A stretch of 30,095 nt of DNA from a virus: positions 1-30,095 of IMG/VR virus record IMGVR_UViG_3300005056_000020; one strand, given 5' to 3'. Under the pieces are notes generated by a model. It was not told the origin of the DNA, ran no database searches, and was given only the letters and a program-made list of their open reading frames with translations. The position numbers and the translations under genes were made by a program. Positions 8,113 through 16,480 of the stretch are shown one piece after another; the first letter of the stretch is position 1, and every line of letters begins with the position of its first letter.

Positions 8113-8814
8113 ATGTTAAAAGCAATATTGGAATCTTTAGACGGATTAAACGACGACTTTCAAAAATTGTATGTTGAGAAAGACGGTAAATTTCACCTTC
8201 AAGTTGATGGTTTGGAAGATACAGGAGCGTTGAAACGTGCGAAAGAACACGAGAAAACAGCGAGACAAACAGCGGAAACAAAAGCGAGTGATTTACAGGC
8301 TCAACTCGACACGCTGAATGATGACATCAACAAGAATAAAGACAATAAATCACGTGAAAAAGGTGATATTGAAGCACTCGATGCATCTTGGCAGGAAAAA
8401 ATGACCAAGCGTGAAGGTGAGTTCAATACAACTATTGAGGGTTTGAACAGTAGTTTAAATGGGCTCTTGGTTGATAACGTTTCTGTTCAAATGGCCGCTG
8501 AAATCTCGGTTGAAGGTAGTTCCAATGTTCTACTTCCTCACATCAAAGCGCGTTTAGGCGTTGAAGAACGTGATGGAAAAATGGTCACAGTCGTAAAAGA
8601 TGGACAAGGTAAAACATCAGCGTTGACAGTCGCTGAATTGAAAAAAGAGTTTCAAGACAATCCGATGTTTGCACCTGTGATTGTCGGAAGTAAAGGGTCA
8701 GGCGGCGGTGCCGGTGGCGACGGAGGTGACGGTGTCACTACAAAACAGATCGACTTAAATACGGCATCCACTAAGGATTTTGTCGCACATATAAAAACGA
8801 AACAAGGTAATTAA
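8113..8814 (+). CDS. capsid scaffolding protein
   Basis: 233 residues with AGGGG about 10 bases upstream of the ATG. The middle (about residues 35-120) is highly charged and helical (KRAKEHEKTARQTAETKASDLQ), reading as a coiled coil. A C-terminal Gly/Asp-rich linker (about 198-210) leads to a basic end. This composition and the position two bases before the major capsid gene are those of phage scaffolding proteins (gp20-like minor structural family). They guide procapsid assembly and then leave. No protease motif is seen, so scaffold removal by a separate fused protease is not supported here. Confidence 0.8.
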   Translation: MLKAILESLDGLNDDFQKLYVEKDGKFHLQVDGLEDTGALKRAKEHEKTARQTAETKASDLQAQLDTLNDDINKNKDNKSREKGDIEALDASWQEKMTKREGEFNTTIEGLNSSLNGLLVDNVSVQMAAEISVEGSSNVLLPHIKARLGVEERDGKMVTVVKDGQGKTSALTVAELKKEFQDNPMFAPVIVGSKGSGGGAGGDGGDGVTTKQIDLNTASTKDFVAHIKTKQGN

Positions 8815-8816
8815 TT

Positions 8817-9773
8817 ATGTCTTTATCTGACTTACAAGTATTTCAAGAATATGCCCAAAGTGCTGCAACAGAAATGCAGGACCAACAGGTTCAAAAATTT
8901 AACGGTGCGTCAGCGGGGACGTTTATTCTTCGTTCGGCGGCACATTCCGGTGATTTCTCAGAGTTTGCACTATGGGGCAAAATTGCCAATTTAGTTCGAC
9001 GTCGTAATTCATACGGTGCGGGTGCTGTAGCAATGCAAACTTTGCAACAGTTACTAGACCGTTCTGTAAAAGTTGCTGCAGGTACACCACCTGTTGAAAT
9101 CAATCCCGGTATGTTGAAATGGATTCAAAAGAGTCCAGAAGAAGCAGGGGTCATCATTGGTAAGCAATTAGCTGAAGACAAGTTATCAGACATGTTAAAC
9201 CTTGGTTTACGTGTCTATGTTGCAGCGGTTGGTCAAAACGCAGCACTTGTTCATGACGGTACAGCAGCAACAGCATCACTTGCCGCACTCAACACAGGTG
9301 CTTCAAAGTTTGGTGATCGTTCTCAAGCGATTAGTGCATGGTTCATGCACTCCAAGTGCTTGTTCGACCTTTACGGGACGTCTTTGGCGAATGCAAACCA
9401 GTTGTTCCAATTCGGTAACGTGAAAATTATCGAAGATGGTTTTGGACGTCCTTTGATAATCACGGACTCACCTGATTTGGTCACTGCGGGTGTTCCTGAC
9501 ACATACCATATTTGTGGTATTTCTTCGGGTGGCATCTTGATTGATGAAAATAATGACTTTACGTCGAATGTTCAAACCACGAATGGTGATGAAAACATTC
9601 TTCGCACCTACCAAGCTGAATGGTCGTATAACGTTGCCTTGAAGGGTTTCAAATGGGATTCAACCAATGGTGGTAAGTCTCCAAATGATACCGCATTGGG
9701 TACAGCAACTAACTGGGATCAGTTTCTATCGTCTGATAAAGACACAGCCGGTGTACTTGTTAACGTCCAATAA
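8817..9773 (+). CDS. major capsid protein (HK97 fold)
   Basis: 318 residues, AAGG site upstream, two bases after the scaffold gene and followed by a strong terminator, as expected for the most abundant virion protein. The sequence shows MSLSDLQVFQEYAQSAATEM at the N-terminus. Further on are a mid-region ISAWFMHSKCLFDLYG (about 180-195), the hallmark of coat proteins with an Ala/Trp-Met-His-Ser spine-helix block, then GFGRPLIITDSPDL and GISSGGILIDENNDF. The length and the block order fit an HK97-fold coat protein working with a separate scaffold. Identification is from motif order and context rather than a specific family name. Confidence 0.88.
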   Translation: MSLSDLQVFQEYAQSAATEMQDQQVQKFNGASAGTFILRSAAHSGDFSEFALWGKIANLVRRRNSYGAGAVAMQTLQQLLDRSVKVAAGTPPVEINPGMLKWIQKSPEEAGVIIGKQLAEDKLSDMLNLGLRVYVAAVGQNAALVHDGTAATASLAALNTGASKFGDRSQAISAWFMHSKCLFDLYGTSLANANQLFQFGNVKIIEDGFGRPLIITDSPDLVTAGVPDTYHICGISSGGILIDENNDFTSNVQTTNGDENILRTYQAEWSYNVALKGFKWDSTNGGKSPNDTALGTATNWDQFLSSDKDTAGVLVNVQ

Positions 9774-9778
9774 TCAAT

Positions 9779-9805
9779 AAAAGGGTTCCTCTGTGAACCC
9801 TTTTT
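9779..9805 (+). terminator. rho-independent terminator behind the major capsid gene
   Basis: AAAAGGGTTC (9779-9788), a 6-base loop CTCTGT, and GAACCCTTTT with a T run ending at 9805 form a perfect 10-bp stem with a U tail. It starts six bases after the capsid stop and would limit read-through into the connector and tail genes. Confidence 0.9.
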
Positions 9806-9835
9806 CATGCAATTTAAAAAGTTAAAGGTGAAGAT

Positions 9836-10072
9836 ATGTCCACATTGTATTTTATCGGCGGTGCAGCTTCCGATGAACAAAAAGCGTTAGCTAAAAAAAC
9901 AGGTGCCAAAATCCGAAACTCAAAGGCGTATCACAAAGGCGATTTCTTAGAATCGTGTGATTATGTTATGGGTGATGTACCGAAAGAATATGCTGACAAA
10001 TTCAAATCCGCTAAAGCTTCAGACGCAGCTAAAAAGCTGATTAAGACAGTTGAAGTGAAAATAAAAGAGTAA
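9836..10072 (+). CDS. small conserved phage protein downstream of the capsid gene
   Basis: 78 residues with GGTGA six bases before the ATG. It is a small mixed alpha/beta protein: MSTLYFIGGAASDEQKALAKKTGAKIRN, then a short FLESCDYVMGDVP block, ending in a basic helix and strand (KKLIKTVEVKIKE). Proteins of this form (strand, helix, 'GDxLExCDxVxGDVP') are common between the major capsid and connector genes of siphophages. Their function is unknown, and a connector or internal head role is only a guess from position. Confidence 0.65.
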   Translation: MSTLYFIGGAASDEQKALAKKTGAKIRNSKAYHKGDFLESCDYVMGDVPKEYADKFKSAKASDAAKKLIKTVEVKIKE

Positions 10073-10078
10073 ATATAC

Positions 10079-10600
10079 ATGGCTTTAATCATAGAAGATG
10101 GTGCAGGAACTGACCAAAACGCTAATTCATATCATACAGCGCTAGAACTGCGTGACTATGCGGAGTTGCGAGGGTTAGAAAACATTGCACAACTAGACAA
10201 TAAGAAGCTAGAAGTGTTGTTGATTAAAGCCATGGATTTCTTGGAAGCTCAACGGTCTAAGTACAAAGGGGTGAAAACCAGTTCTGAACAACCCCTTGAA
10301 TGGCCGCGTAAAGAAGTTTATGACGTTGAATTACCGGGTGCTTTAACACCCAATGATCATATACCGCGCTTACTTCGTTACGCACAATTAGCTTTGGCGA
10401 TTGAAGCGGTAGAACATGACTTACAGCCTAATGCCAATTTGACCGGTCAAGGTGCAGTCCTAAAGCAAAAGATTGGCCCTATAGAAATATCTTATTCGTC
10501 AGAAGAACCTAAGCAAAACTTTGTCCATGCCTTTAGTAAACCCGCTGGATTGTTGTCTTCTCTTTATAAAAAATCTGGATTAACACTCATACGAACATGA
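10079..10600 (+). CDS. head-tail connector-type protein (DnaT-like domain family)
   Basis: 173 residues. The opening ALIIEDGAGTDQNANSYHT, a helical segment with DNKKLEVLLIKAMDFLEAQRSKYKG, and then EQPLEWPRKEV are the pattern of the phage family that databases call 'putative DnaT-like domain'. These proteins sit where a gp6-type head-tail adaptor is expected, between coat and tail-completion genes, as here. I take it as the connector protein that docks under the portal. It overlaps the next gene by four bases (ATGA). The DnaT label should not be read as a replication role. Confidence 0.75.
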   Translation: MALIIEDGAGTDQNANSYHTALELRDYAELRGLENIAQLDNKKLEVLLIKAMDFLEAQRSKYKGVKTSSEQPLEWPRKEVYDVELPGALTPNDHIPRLLRYAQLALAIEAVEHDLQPNANLTGQGAVLKQKIGPIEISYSSEEPKQNFVHAFSKPAGLLSSLYKKSGLTLIRT

Positions 10601-10941
10601 ATATATTTGACTCAACACTACGCATGATCAATGAACATGGCGTGGCGCTTTCGCTTGTCCGTAAAACAGGGGGCGACGTTGACCCTGTGACAAGTATCAG
10701 AGCCGACGATTCCGAAACTTCATTCACCATTCACGGTGTTGAAATAACAAGTACGGTAGAAATGACCAAAGAGTTTGGTGACGCTGTTGCTACCGATGCG
10801 GTCTTCATTACTGATACCAGTGTTGAACCTGAAATAGGTGATAAGTACACCGTGAATAACAAAACGCTCACGTTGAAAGAGTACAAGACACAATATTTTG
10901 AAAATAAAGTCCTCATTTATACGATTAGGTTAGTTAGTTGA
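10597..10941 (+). CDS. probable head-closure (stopper) protein
   Basis: 114 residues, overlapping its neighbours by four bases on each side. It is beta-rich: an N-terminal helix (FDSTLRMINEHGVALSLVRKTGG), then alternating strands with a VNNKTLTLKEYKTQYFENKVLIYTIRL end. This matches the layout of small OB- or barrel-like head-closure proteins, which sit between the connector and the HK97 gp10-like gene in siphophages. No sequence family was recognised. The role is inferred from gene order and fold impression. Confidence 0.6.
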   Translation: MNIFDSTLRMINEHGVALSLVRKTGGDVDPVTSIRADDSETSFTIHGVEITSTVEMTKEFGDAVATDAVFITDTSVEPEIGDKYTVNNKTLTLKEYKTQYFENKVLIYTIRLVS

Positions 10942-11327
10942 GTTTCGCTTCTCAATTGAAGACAGCCAGAAAACAAATCATTAAAGAAGTAGACGAAACC
11001 CGCCAAGCAACAACGATTGAGCTATTCAGTTCAGTAATTTTAGATACACCCATAGATACAGGCCGCGCACGAGGTAATTGGCAGGTGTCTATGAATGCAC
11101 CCATAAAATCAGAAATAGACCGATTAGACACGAGTGGTAACAAAGCGGTTCAGGATGTTATCGATACTGTTATGAAATCCTTTTTCGATGGGACCATTTA
11201 TCTAACTAATAACCTGCCATATATCGAAGCTTTGGAATTTGGTTCATCTAATCAAATGCCAGAAGGAATGGTTAGGCGAAATGTAAACCGTATTCAACAG
11301 ATCATAAGAGCACAAGCCATAAAATGA
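10938..11327 (+). CDS. HK97 gp10-like tail completion protein
   Basis: 129 residues starting at TTG 10938, which overlaps the preceding TGA. There is no better ATG or GTG nearby. The motif TPIDTGRARGNWQVSMNAP (about residues 37-55) is the HK97 gp10/minor-tail signature (TPVDTGxLRxSW), and the later LPYIEALEFGSSNQMPEGMVRR is the other conserved block, normally Y-x-x-x-x-E-x-G. Proteins of this family join the neck to the tail in long-tailed phages. The TTG start in a tight overlap suggests coupled translation. Confidence 0.85.
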   Translation: MSFASQLKTARKQIIKEVDETRQATTIELFSSVILDTPIDTGRARGNWQVSMNAPIKSEIDRLDTSGNKAVQDVIDTVMKSFFDGTIYLTNNLPYIEALEFGSSNQMPEGMVRRNVNRIQQIIRAQAIK

Positions 11328-11737
11328 GCCTTTTTAAAATACGATCCGCATTGGCGACAGCCTTTTCAAGCGGAGGTTTTGACCTGCCTGTTAATTATGA
11401 CAATGCCAAAAAAGTAGATGTTAAATGTGATCTACCGTGGTGTGAATTCTATTTCATCCCGACTCAACCGGTGGTCTCAACACTTGGTGACCAGGGTGAA
11501 GATGAACATTTAGGGATTGTTCAAATTAACCTGAATTACCCAATTAACGAGGGTATGGGCAACCTGTTAAAGAAAGCTGACGATATACGTGCAGTGTTTA
11601 AAGCCGGTACATCGCTCACTTATCAGACACAAGTAGTACGCATCACATCGTGTGGTATTTCAAGAGCCGCACAAGTAGTTAACGGGTTTTACCAATCAAT
11701 CTTAACAATCGAATTTAGAGCATTAACCGCACGATAA
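11324..11737 (+). CDS. tail terminator-type protein (DUF4128 family)
   Basis: 137 residues, starting in a four-base overlap with the preceding gene. The sequence shows IRSALATAFSSGGFDLPVNYDN, then WCEFYFIPTQPVVSTLGDQGEDEHLGIVQINLNYP, and ends in a strand that closes the sheet. This is the DUF4128 'bacteriophage related' pattern. Its position, after the gp10-like gene and before the tail tube, is that of the lambda gpU/tail terminator, which caps the finished tail and joins it to the head. Function follows from family position rather than direct demonstration. Confidence 0.8.
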   Translation: MSLFKIRSALATAFSSGGFDLPVNYDNAKKVDVKCDLPWCEFYFIPTQPVVSTLGDQGEDEHLGIVQINLNYPINEGMGNLLKKADDIRAVFKAGTSLTYQTQVVRITSCGISRAAQVVNGFYQSILTIEFRALTAR

Positions 11738-11750
11738 CGAGGGTTTTACC

Positions 11751-12662
11751 ATGGCAGATACTAGCCGACATAGTTTACGAAAAATTGCTGAAACAACGTA
11801 TGGGGTAACTCCCGCAACGCCGGTATTTAGAACGCTTCGACAAACAAGTACAAGTTTATCGTTGAGTAAAAATACATCTAAATCAGAAGAAAAACGGGCA
11901 GATCGACAAATAGTTGATTACACCCATGGCGCCTATCAAATCGGGGGAGAGTTCGGTTTTGAATTGTCGTGCACATCCTTCGATGATGAATTACAAGCGG
12001 TCTTATGTGGAACGTGGACAGCTAACGTACTTAAAGCGGGTACGGTTCGACGCTCTTTCACACTAGAGCGTTATTTTGCTGACCTTGGTAGTTCTAATAA
12101 CCCCTATCACCGCTTTCCGGGGTGTGAATACAACACATTGAGTTTGTCAGTTAAACCGGATGCTCGAGTAACGGGTTCATTCGGTATTATTGGTAAATCC
12201 ATGTCTACCAATGCGGCCATTGTGACCGGTGCGACGTATCCCGCAGCCTCAACCACACCTGTTGTGTCTTCATTCACTGGGACCATACGAGAAGGTGGTT
12301 CTTTAATTGCTGTTATTACCGAACTCTCACTGAACCTGAATAACGGTATGGCGGCGAAGTTTGTTGTTGGTAGTAATGAAACCATTCGACCATCCATCGG
12401 TGAATCAAATGTGTCGGGTTCAATCACGGCGTATTTTGAAAACTCCACACTTCTAAACAAATTCATCAATGAAACAACATCCAGTATTGAGTTTTCACTA
12501 CCTGACGGGACCGGTAAAAGTCTTACGTTTTTGATGCCAAGAGTTAAGTACAACGGAGGGCAACCGGATGTGTCAGGTGATGGTGCGATTCAATTGACTA
12601 TGCCATTCCAAGCGTTGTACGACTCTGTCGAAGAAACTAACTTAAAAATCACGAGGGTTTAA
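11751..12662 (+). CDS. major tail tube protein
   Basis: 303 residues with ACGAGGG seven bases before the ATG. The N-terminus MADTSRHSLRKIAETTYGVTPATPVFRTLRQTS, and the later SKSEEKRADRQIVDYTHGAYQIGG block, are typical of the phage tail tube 2 family. The rest is alternating strands consistent with the tube beta-barrel. At about 300 residues it includes an additional C-terminal domain beyond a minimal tube. It is placed between terminator and chaperone genes as in lambda gpV. Confidence 0.85.
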   Translation: MADTSRHSLRKIAETTYGVTPATPVFRTLRQTSTSLSLSKNTSKSEEKRADRQIVDYTHGAYQIGGEFGFELSCTSFDDELQAVLCGTWTANVLKAGTVRRSFTLERYFADLGSSNNPYHRFPGCEYNTLSLSVKPDARVTGSFGIIGKSMSTNAAIVTGATYPAASTTPVVSSFTGTIREGGSLIAVITELSLNLNNGMAAKFVVGSNETIRPSIGESNVSGSITAYFENSTLLNKFINETTSSIEFSLPDGTGKSLTFLMPRVKYNGGQPDVSGDGAIQLTMPFQALYDSVEETNLKITRV

Positions 12663-12664
12663 TC

Positions 12665-13132
12665 ATGGGATCAATGACAAAGTTTTACACCCGTGAACAA
12701 GGTAACGAGGGGATAAAAATCCCTCTTACAAATTTAGATGGTACAAGCAGCAATGAATACTTAATCATACGTAGTATTGATTCAGATGAATTCCGCTACG
12801 CAGAAACGGACAGTAAGCGTGATGTGTACAAAGCATCAATGATTGATGACGTCGAAGAACGTAAAAAAATGGCAAAGGTTGCAGGTTTACGGTTGCAAAT
12901 AGCGTTAGTCAAAGGTTGGTCATTTACTGAAGAATTTAACAATGAAAACGTTGAAGCTTTCTTAACTGGTGCACCTCACATAGCCGATGCTATTGATTTG
13001 ATTGCAACCAAGCGGGGTATGTTTCTCACAAAAAAGCCGAAAAGTTCCGGGCGTTCGCAAGATTCGAAAAAGAAGGTCAAAAAATCCCGGAAGGTTCCAG
13101 CGTCAGCAACAAAGACCATGAAAAGCAATTAG
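12665..13132 (+). CDS. tail assembly chaperone, short form (gpG-like)
   Basis: 155 residues from ATG 12665, with GAGGG nine bases upstream; ATG 12674 is a second possible start. It has a compact N-terminal alpha/beta part, a middle helix, AFLTGAPHIADAIDLIATKRG, and a lysine-rich tail that is read only in the unshifted frame. It is the shorter product of a G/GT pair: the frame-shifted product replaces this tail by another 97 residues. The chaperone coats the tape measure and helps tube subunits assemble, and is not part of the finished virion in lambda. Confidence 0.85.
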   Translation: MGSMTKFYTREQGNEGIKIPLTNLDGTSSNEYLIIRSIDSDEFRYAETDSKRDVYKASMIDDVEERKKMAKVAGLRLQIALVKGWSFTEEFNNENVEAFLTGAPHIADAIDLIATKRGMFLTKKPKSSGRSQDSKKKVKKSRKVPASATKTMKSN

Positions 13133-13329
13133 CCAAAACCCTAAACCGTCCTGTTAAAACTGGTCCAATGTGCCCGGAAGAACTCCGTTATCTTTGGGAT
13201 TGGTATCAAGAAGTCTATTACTTCGAACCCCTCACATTCCTAGAAGTTCAAGCATGGTCAGAAATGACCATGAAACACCTGCACTCATGGGAAACGCATT
13301 TGATTATTGAATTGAGTAGATATGCATGA
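12665..13329 (+). CDS. tail assembly chaperone, long frameshift form (gpGT-like)
   Basis: Joined coding sequence 12665..13036 and 13036..13329 (124 + 97 residues). In the -1 frame the sequence stays open without a stop from 13036 to TGA 13327-13329, and this region has no other gene. The extension reads KKAEKFRAFARFEKEG and later PEELRYLWDWYQEVYY, then LTFLEVQAWSEMTMKHLHSWE, an aromatic helical T-like domain. The end overlaps the tape-measure ATG (ATGA, 13326-13329), as GT genes usually do. The T domain normally recruits tape measure and tube proteins. The heptamer at 13030-13036 is the proposed shift site. Confidence 0.85.
13030..13036 (+). promoter_or_regulatory. -1 ribosomal frameshift site (A AAA AAG)
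   Basis: The heptamer A AAA AAG is in the correct register (codons ACA AAA AAG, with ACA as codon 122 of the 12665 frame) and is the same as the well-known E. coli dnaX slippery site. A GGGG run at 13014-13017, 12 bases upstream, could serve as an internal Shine-Dalgarno stimulator. I see no clear stable hairpin just downstream. Confidence 0.85.
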
Positions 13330-16073
13330 AAGCAAAAACAGCAGGTTTAGAAATTCGTGTTGACTCATATGGTGTTCACGCGGCAGAGGCAGGTTTAGAG
13401 CGCCTTGAAAAAACGGGTGAACGTGCCGAAAAAGCAACCGATGGTGTCACCGAAGGCTTTAAACGTATTGATCGTTCTAGTGACGGAGTAGAAAAGGCAA
13501 CGGAGAAAGTCAGACAAGGTTTAGACGATGTTGAAAAGTCCAGTAAACGGACAAAGCGCGCAACCGATGAACTGAACGAAGAGTTTAAACGTATTGATCG
13601 TTCAAGTGACGAAGTAAAAAAAGCGACGAAGAAAGTCACCAAAGGTTTAGACGATGTTGAAAAATCAAGCAATCGAACTAAACGTGCTACGGATGAAGTC
13701 AATGAAGAGTTTAATGAAGTAGAACGCACAGCAAAACGTGCCAAGAAAGCTACAACTGACTTTTCAAAAGGTCTCAAGTCTGTGGAGAGTTCAGGCAAAA
13801 AGGCCAGAAAAGCCACGGATGCTGTTAATGACGAATTCAAGGAAGTTGAAAGTTCAGGTAAACGTGCGGCACGTGCAACAGATGGTGTTACAGCCGCATT
13901 GACACGGGTTCTTGGTCCCGCTGCGTTGTTATACGCAACTGGTAGAGGTCTCAAGAAGATATTTGATGTTACACGTGAATATGAGATTTTTGCAGCAACT
14001 TTAGAGACTGTGACAGGTTCCAGTGTAAGTGCAAATATTGCATTTCAAGCCCTTGAAGGCTTCGCTGAGAGGACTCCCTTTGTACTTGAGCAGTCAGTTG
14101 AAGCATTTATTAAATTAACCAACCTCGGTTTGACGCCTTCAGAGCGAGCCTTAGTTTCGTATGGTGATACAGCTTCATCTATGGGTAAGGATCTTAACCA
14201 ACTGATTGAAGCGGTTGCAGATGCAGCGACTAATGAATTCGAACGTCTTAAAGAGTTTGGTATTAAAGCAAGCCAACAAGCTGACACTGTTTCGTTCACA
14301 TTTAGAGGTGTCACTACCACGGTTAAAAAGAATGCCGAGGAAATTCAGGAATACTTAATCAAGTTAGGTGAAACAAACTTCGCCGGTAACATGATCAAAC
14401 GAATGAAAGGTGTGGACGGCGCCGCGTCAAACTTCGAGGACACTTGGAACTCTGTGTTTCGAACAATTAGTGAAAAGGGTGTCGGTGATGTGATCACATC
14501 AAGTATTCGAGGGGCTACTGATGCGCTTCAATTCTTTGAAGATGCACTCGACTCGGGTCAAGTTGAACAATCGATTACAGCAATTGGTACAACATTTATT
14601 AGTATAAAACCATTCATAGACGAAGCAACATTCTATATTGAAAACGCATTCATTTACTGGTCAAAAATAATTGATTCAGTGACCGATTCTATGTCTAAAA
14701 ACATTGACCTGAATATTTCACATATACCTGAAAACATACGCGGGGCTATGCAACTCGCCGCTGTGGAGTTCGCTGTTTTAGTGGATTACGGGAGCATATA
14801 CGGTGAAGCGTTCGGGAAAGCATTTGGTGCCAAGCTCGCCAACTTAGTAGATAAAACGGCAATTTACGCGAAGGAACTAATCGATATATTGAATGTGTTT
14901 GACGGTGATTCTTTCGACCATGTGGCGGCGTTAAAAGCAGGTGAAGAAATTCTCGTTGATATGTCTGACTCATACTTCGAGGAAGCTCAGCGTCAAATAG
15001 AAGTAACAAGAAAAGCGAGAATAAGTAGCCTTATCTCAATCGTAGATGAACATGATAAAAAAATTGAAGTTATAGATAAAGAAATTAACAAAATTGCCGA
15101 ACTTGGTAGAGCATACCGAGAACATAAAAAGAATAGTGCGGTAACAATTGATGATATACCGAAAGTTTCAACAAAAGTTGAAGAAGGTAAAACAAATCCA
15201 GACCTTCAGTCACAGCGTGATTTTAATCAGTTAATTGATAATGTTATTCCCCCTGCAGAGCGCATAAACGCAGTATTTGAAAAGCGTTTAGCCCTCATTG
15301 AAGAAAACACTATTGAGGGGAGCGCGAAACAGGCTGACTTGATCGAACGCTTGAACCGTGACTATGCAACACAGGTGCTTGAGGGGTTCAACGTTGAAGT
15401 AGAAGAAAATGATTTCGATGCTCGTGCTGCAGTCATCAATGCTGATTATGATAAACGTCGTAAGTTAATACTTGCGAACGCAGAAATAACCGAAAAGCAG
15501 CAAACGGATTTAATACTTAGGTTGACCAAAGTACGAGGGCAAAAATTAAACAAAGTTGAAGTGCAGCGTGTAAATGCCCAACGATCAATTTTGGTAGGTG
15601 GGTTAGATAACCTTTCATCATTGATGAATTCGAAAAGTCGAAAATTGTTTGAGATCGGCAAAGTAGCTGCAATATCCAGCGCAGTTGTATCAGGAATTGA
15701 GGCAGCGGTTCATTCATATAAATTTGGTGCTCAAATAGGTGGACCATTTGTAGGGGCAGCGTTTGCGGCTACATCAGCCATAGCTACAGGTGTCCAAATA
15801 CAAGCGATTGATGCACAGCAATTTGGGGGCGGGGCTAGTTCAATTCCTTCCGTGAGCGGTGGTTCATCTGCTTCTTCCTTCACACCTTCACCACAACCAA
15901 GACAATCAACTTCTAATCAATCATTTGATAAACCTGCAGTGACTGAATTCCACTTCCACGGTGATTGGCGTGTGAACAATATGCGCGAGTTCTTACAAGA
16001 AATGGATGAATACATTGAAGAGTCTGACCACATTTCGGCATCAACTGTTTACAGAAACCAAAGGGCAGCGTAA
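13326..16073 (+). CDS. tail tape measure protein
   Basis: 915 residues, the second largest gene here, right after the chaperone GT gene and before the tail-tip genes. Residues 24-191 are eight 21-residue charged repeats forming a long coiled coil. A following segment contains YEIFAATLETVTGSSVSANIAFQALEGFAERTPF, a block common in tape measures. Near residues 780-830 an Ala/Gly-rich hydrophobic region (KVAAISSAVVSGIEAAVHS and ATSAIATGVQ) matches the hydrophobic region near the end of many tape measures. At the usual 0.15 nm per residue it predicts a tail of about 135-140 nm (rule of thumb). The start overlaps the preceding TGA and the end overlaps the next ATG. Confidence 0.92.
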   Translation: MKAKTAGLEIRVDSYGVHAAEAGLERLEKTGERAEKATDGVTEGFKRIDRSSDGVEKATEKVRQGLDDVEKSSKRTKRATDELNEEFKRIDRSSDEVKKATKKVTKGLDDVEKSSNRTKRATDEVNEEFNEVERTAKRAKKATTDFSKGLKSVESSGKKARKATDAVNDEFKEVESSGKRAARATDGVTAALTRVLGPAALLYATGRGLKKIFDVTREYEIFAATLETVTGSSVSANIAFQALEGFAERTPFVLEQSVEAFIKLTNLGLTPSERALVSYGDTASSMGKDLNQLIEAVADAATNEFERLKEFGIKASQQADTVSFTFRGVTTTVKKNAEEIQEYLIKLGETNFAGNMIKRMKGVDGAASNFEDTWNSVFRTISEKGVGDVITSSIRGATDALQFFEDALDSGQVEQSITAIGTTFISIKPFIDEATFYIENAFIYWSKIIDSVTDSMSKNIDLNISHIPENIRGAMQLAAVEFAVLVDYGSIYGEAFGKAFGAKLANLVDKTAIYAKELIDILNVFDGDSFDHVAALKAGEEILVDMSDSYFEEAQRQIEVTRKARISSLISIVDEHDKKIEVIDKEINKIAELGRAYREHKKNSAVTIDDIPKVSTKVEEGKTNPDLQSQRDFNQLIDNVIPPAERINAVFEKRLALIEENTIEGSAKQADLIERLNRDYATQVLEGFNVEVEENDFDARAAVINADYDKRRKLILANAEITEKQQTDLILRLTKVRGQKLNKVEVQRVNAQRSILVGGLDNLSSLMNSKSRKLFEIGKVAAISSAVVSGIEAAVHSYKFGAQIGGPFVGAAFAATSAIATGVQIQAIDAQQFGGGASSIPSVSGGSSASSFTPSPQPRQSTSNQSFDKPAVTEFHFHGDWRVNNMREFLQEMDEYIEESDHISASTVYRNQRAA
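13395..13898 (+). repeat. eight 21-residue (63-bp) coding repeats in the tape measure N-terminus
   Basis: Residues 24-191 divide exactly into eight 21-mers (three heptads each), with the consensus [LF]-x-x-[VIL]-[ED]-[KR]-[ST]-[SGA]-x-[RKG]-x-x-[KR]-A-T-[DEKT]. Units 2 and 4 (FKRIDRSSD type) alternate with 3 and 5 (LDDVEKSS type), giving a 126-bp superrepeat. The opposite strand is open across most of this region, but only as a by-product of the repeat composition. Confidence 0.9.
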
Positions 16074-16480
16074 TGGCAGTATTTAAGTATTTCGCAGTGG
16101 ATCGGGGTGACTTAATTAGCGGTCATTCGGAGGGGACAGAATATTTAATTGAAATTCCCCTTAGTGAATGGACGCCTTACAAAACTAAAAAAGAGTCTGT
16201 TATTGAACCCATGGAAGGTCCAGTTCACACGCTTTTGTTGAGTATCAGACGGTATTTTTCATTCTCAACTACATCAACAGGTGACGCAACAATGATTACT
16301 GAACTTGAGGAAATGTTCGACAGCGTGTCAGCCGGTGAAACCTTCGTGATTGATCCTTATGGCACGATTGCCACACCCGGAACATTTATAACGGTTGTTA
16401 TGAAAGGGAAGCATTCATCGTCACGGGATGGACAAATTGAATTCAAATTTAGTGCAAGGGTAGAGAAGTATGAGGCTTGA
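16073..16480 (+). CDS. minor tail protein, distal-tail type
   Basis: 135 residues, overlapping the tape measure stop by one base and the giant hub gene by eleven. It is beta-rich (KYFAVDRGDLISGHSEGTEYLIEIPLSEW, then ETFVIDPYGTIA, and GQIEFKFSARVEKYE), without cysteines or membrane segments. In compact siphophage tails one or two small beta proteins connect the tape measure tip to the hub, and this gene has exactly that place. I do not recognise the family, so distal-tail or tip-attachment is a positional assignment. Confidence 0.65.
   Translation: MAVFKYFAVDRGDLISGHSEGTEYLIEIPLSEWTPYKTKKESVIEPMEGPVHTLLLSIRRYFSFSTTSTGDATMITELEEMFDSVSAGETFVIDPYGTIATPGTFITVVMKGKHSSSRDGQIEFKFSARVEKYEA

Noticed and set aside
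7943-8281. 112-residue minus-strand frame
   Set aside because: It crosses the 8052-8075 terminator and the start of the scaffold gene, and has a shadow-like composition.
10079-10600. DnaT-like primosome replication protein
   Set aside because: The position in the head-tail connector block and the phage family pattern indicate a structural role. The DnaT name is only a database label.
12107-12553. 148-residue minus-strand frame within the tail tube gene
   Set aside because: Fully inside the tail tube coding sequence, with no ribosome site, no family resemblance and opposite direction to the operon.
13376-13954. 192-residue open frame on the minus strand inside the tape measure gene
   Set aside because: It is a by-product of the 21-residue repeats. 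The product is low-complexity Ser/Phe/Arg, has no own ribosome site and lies fully inside a well-supported gene.
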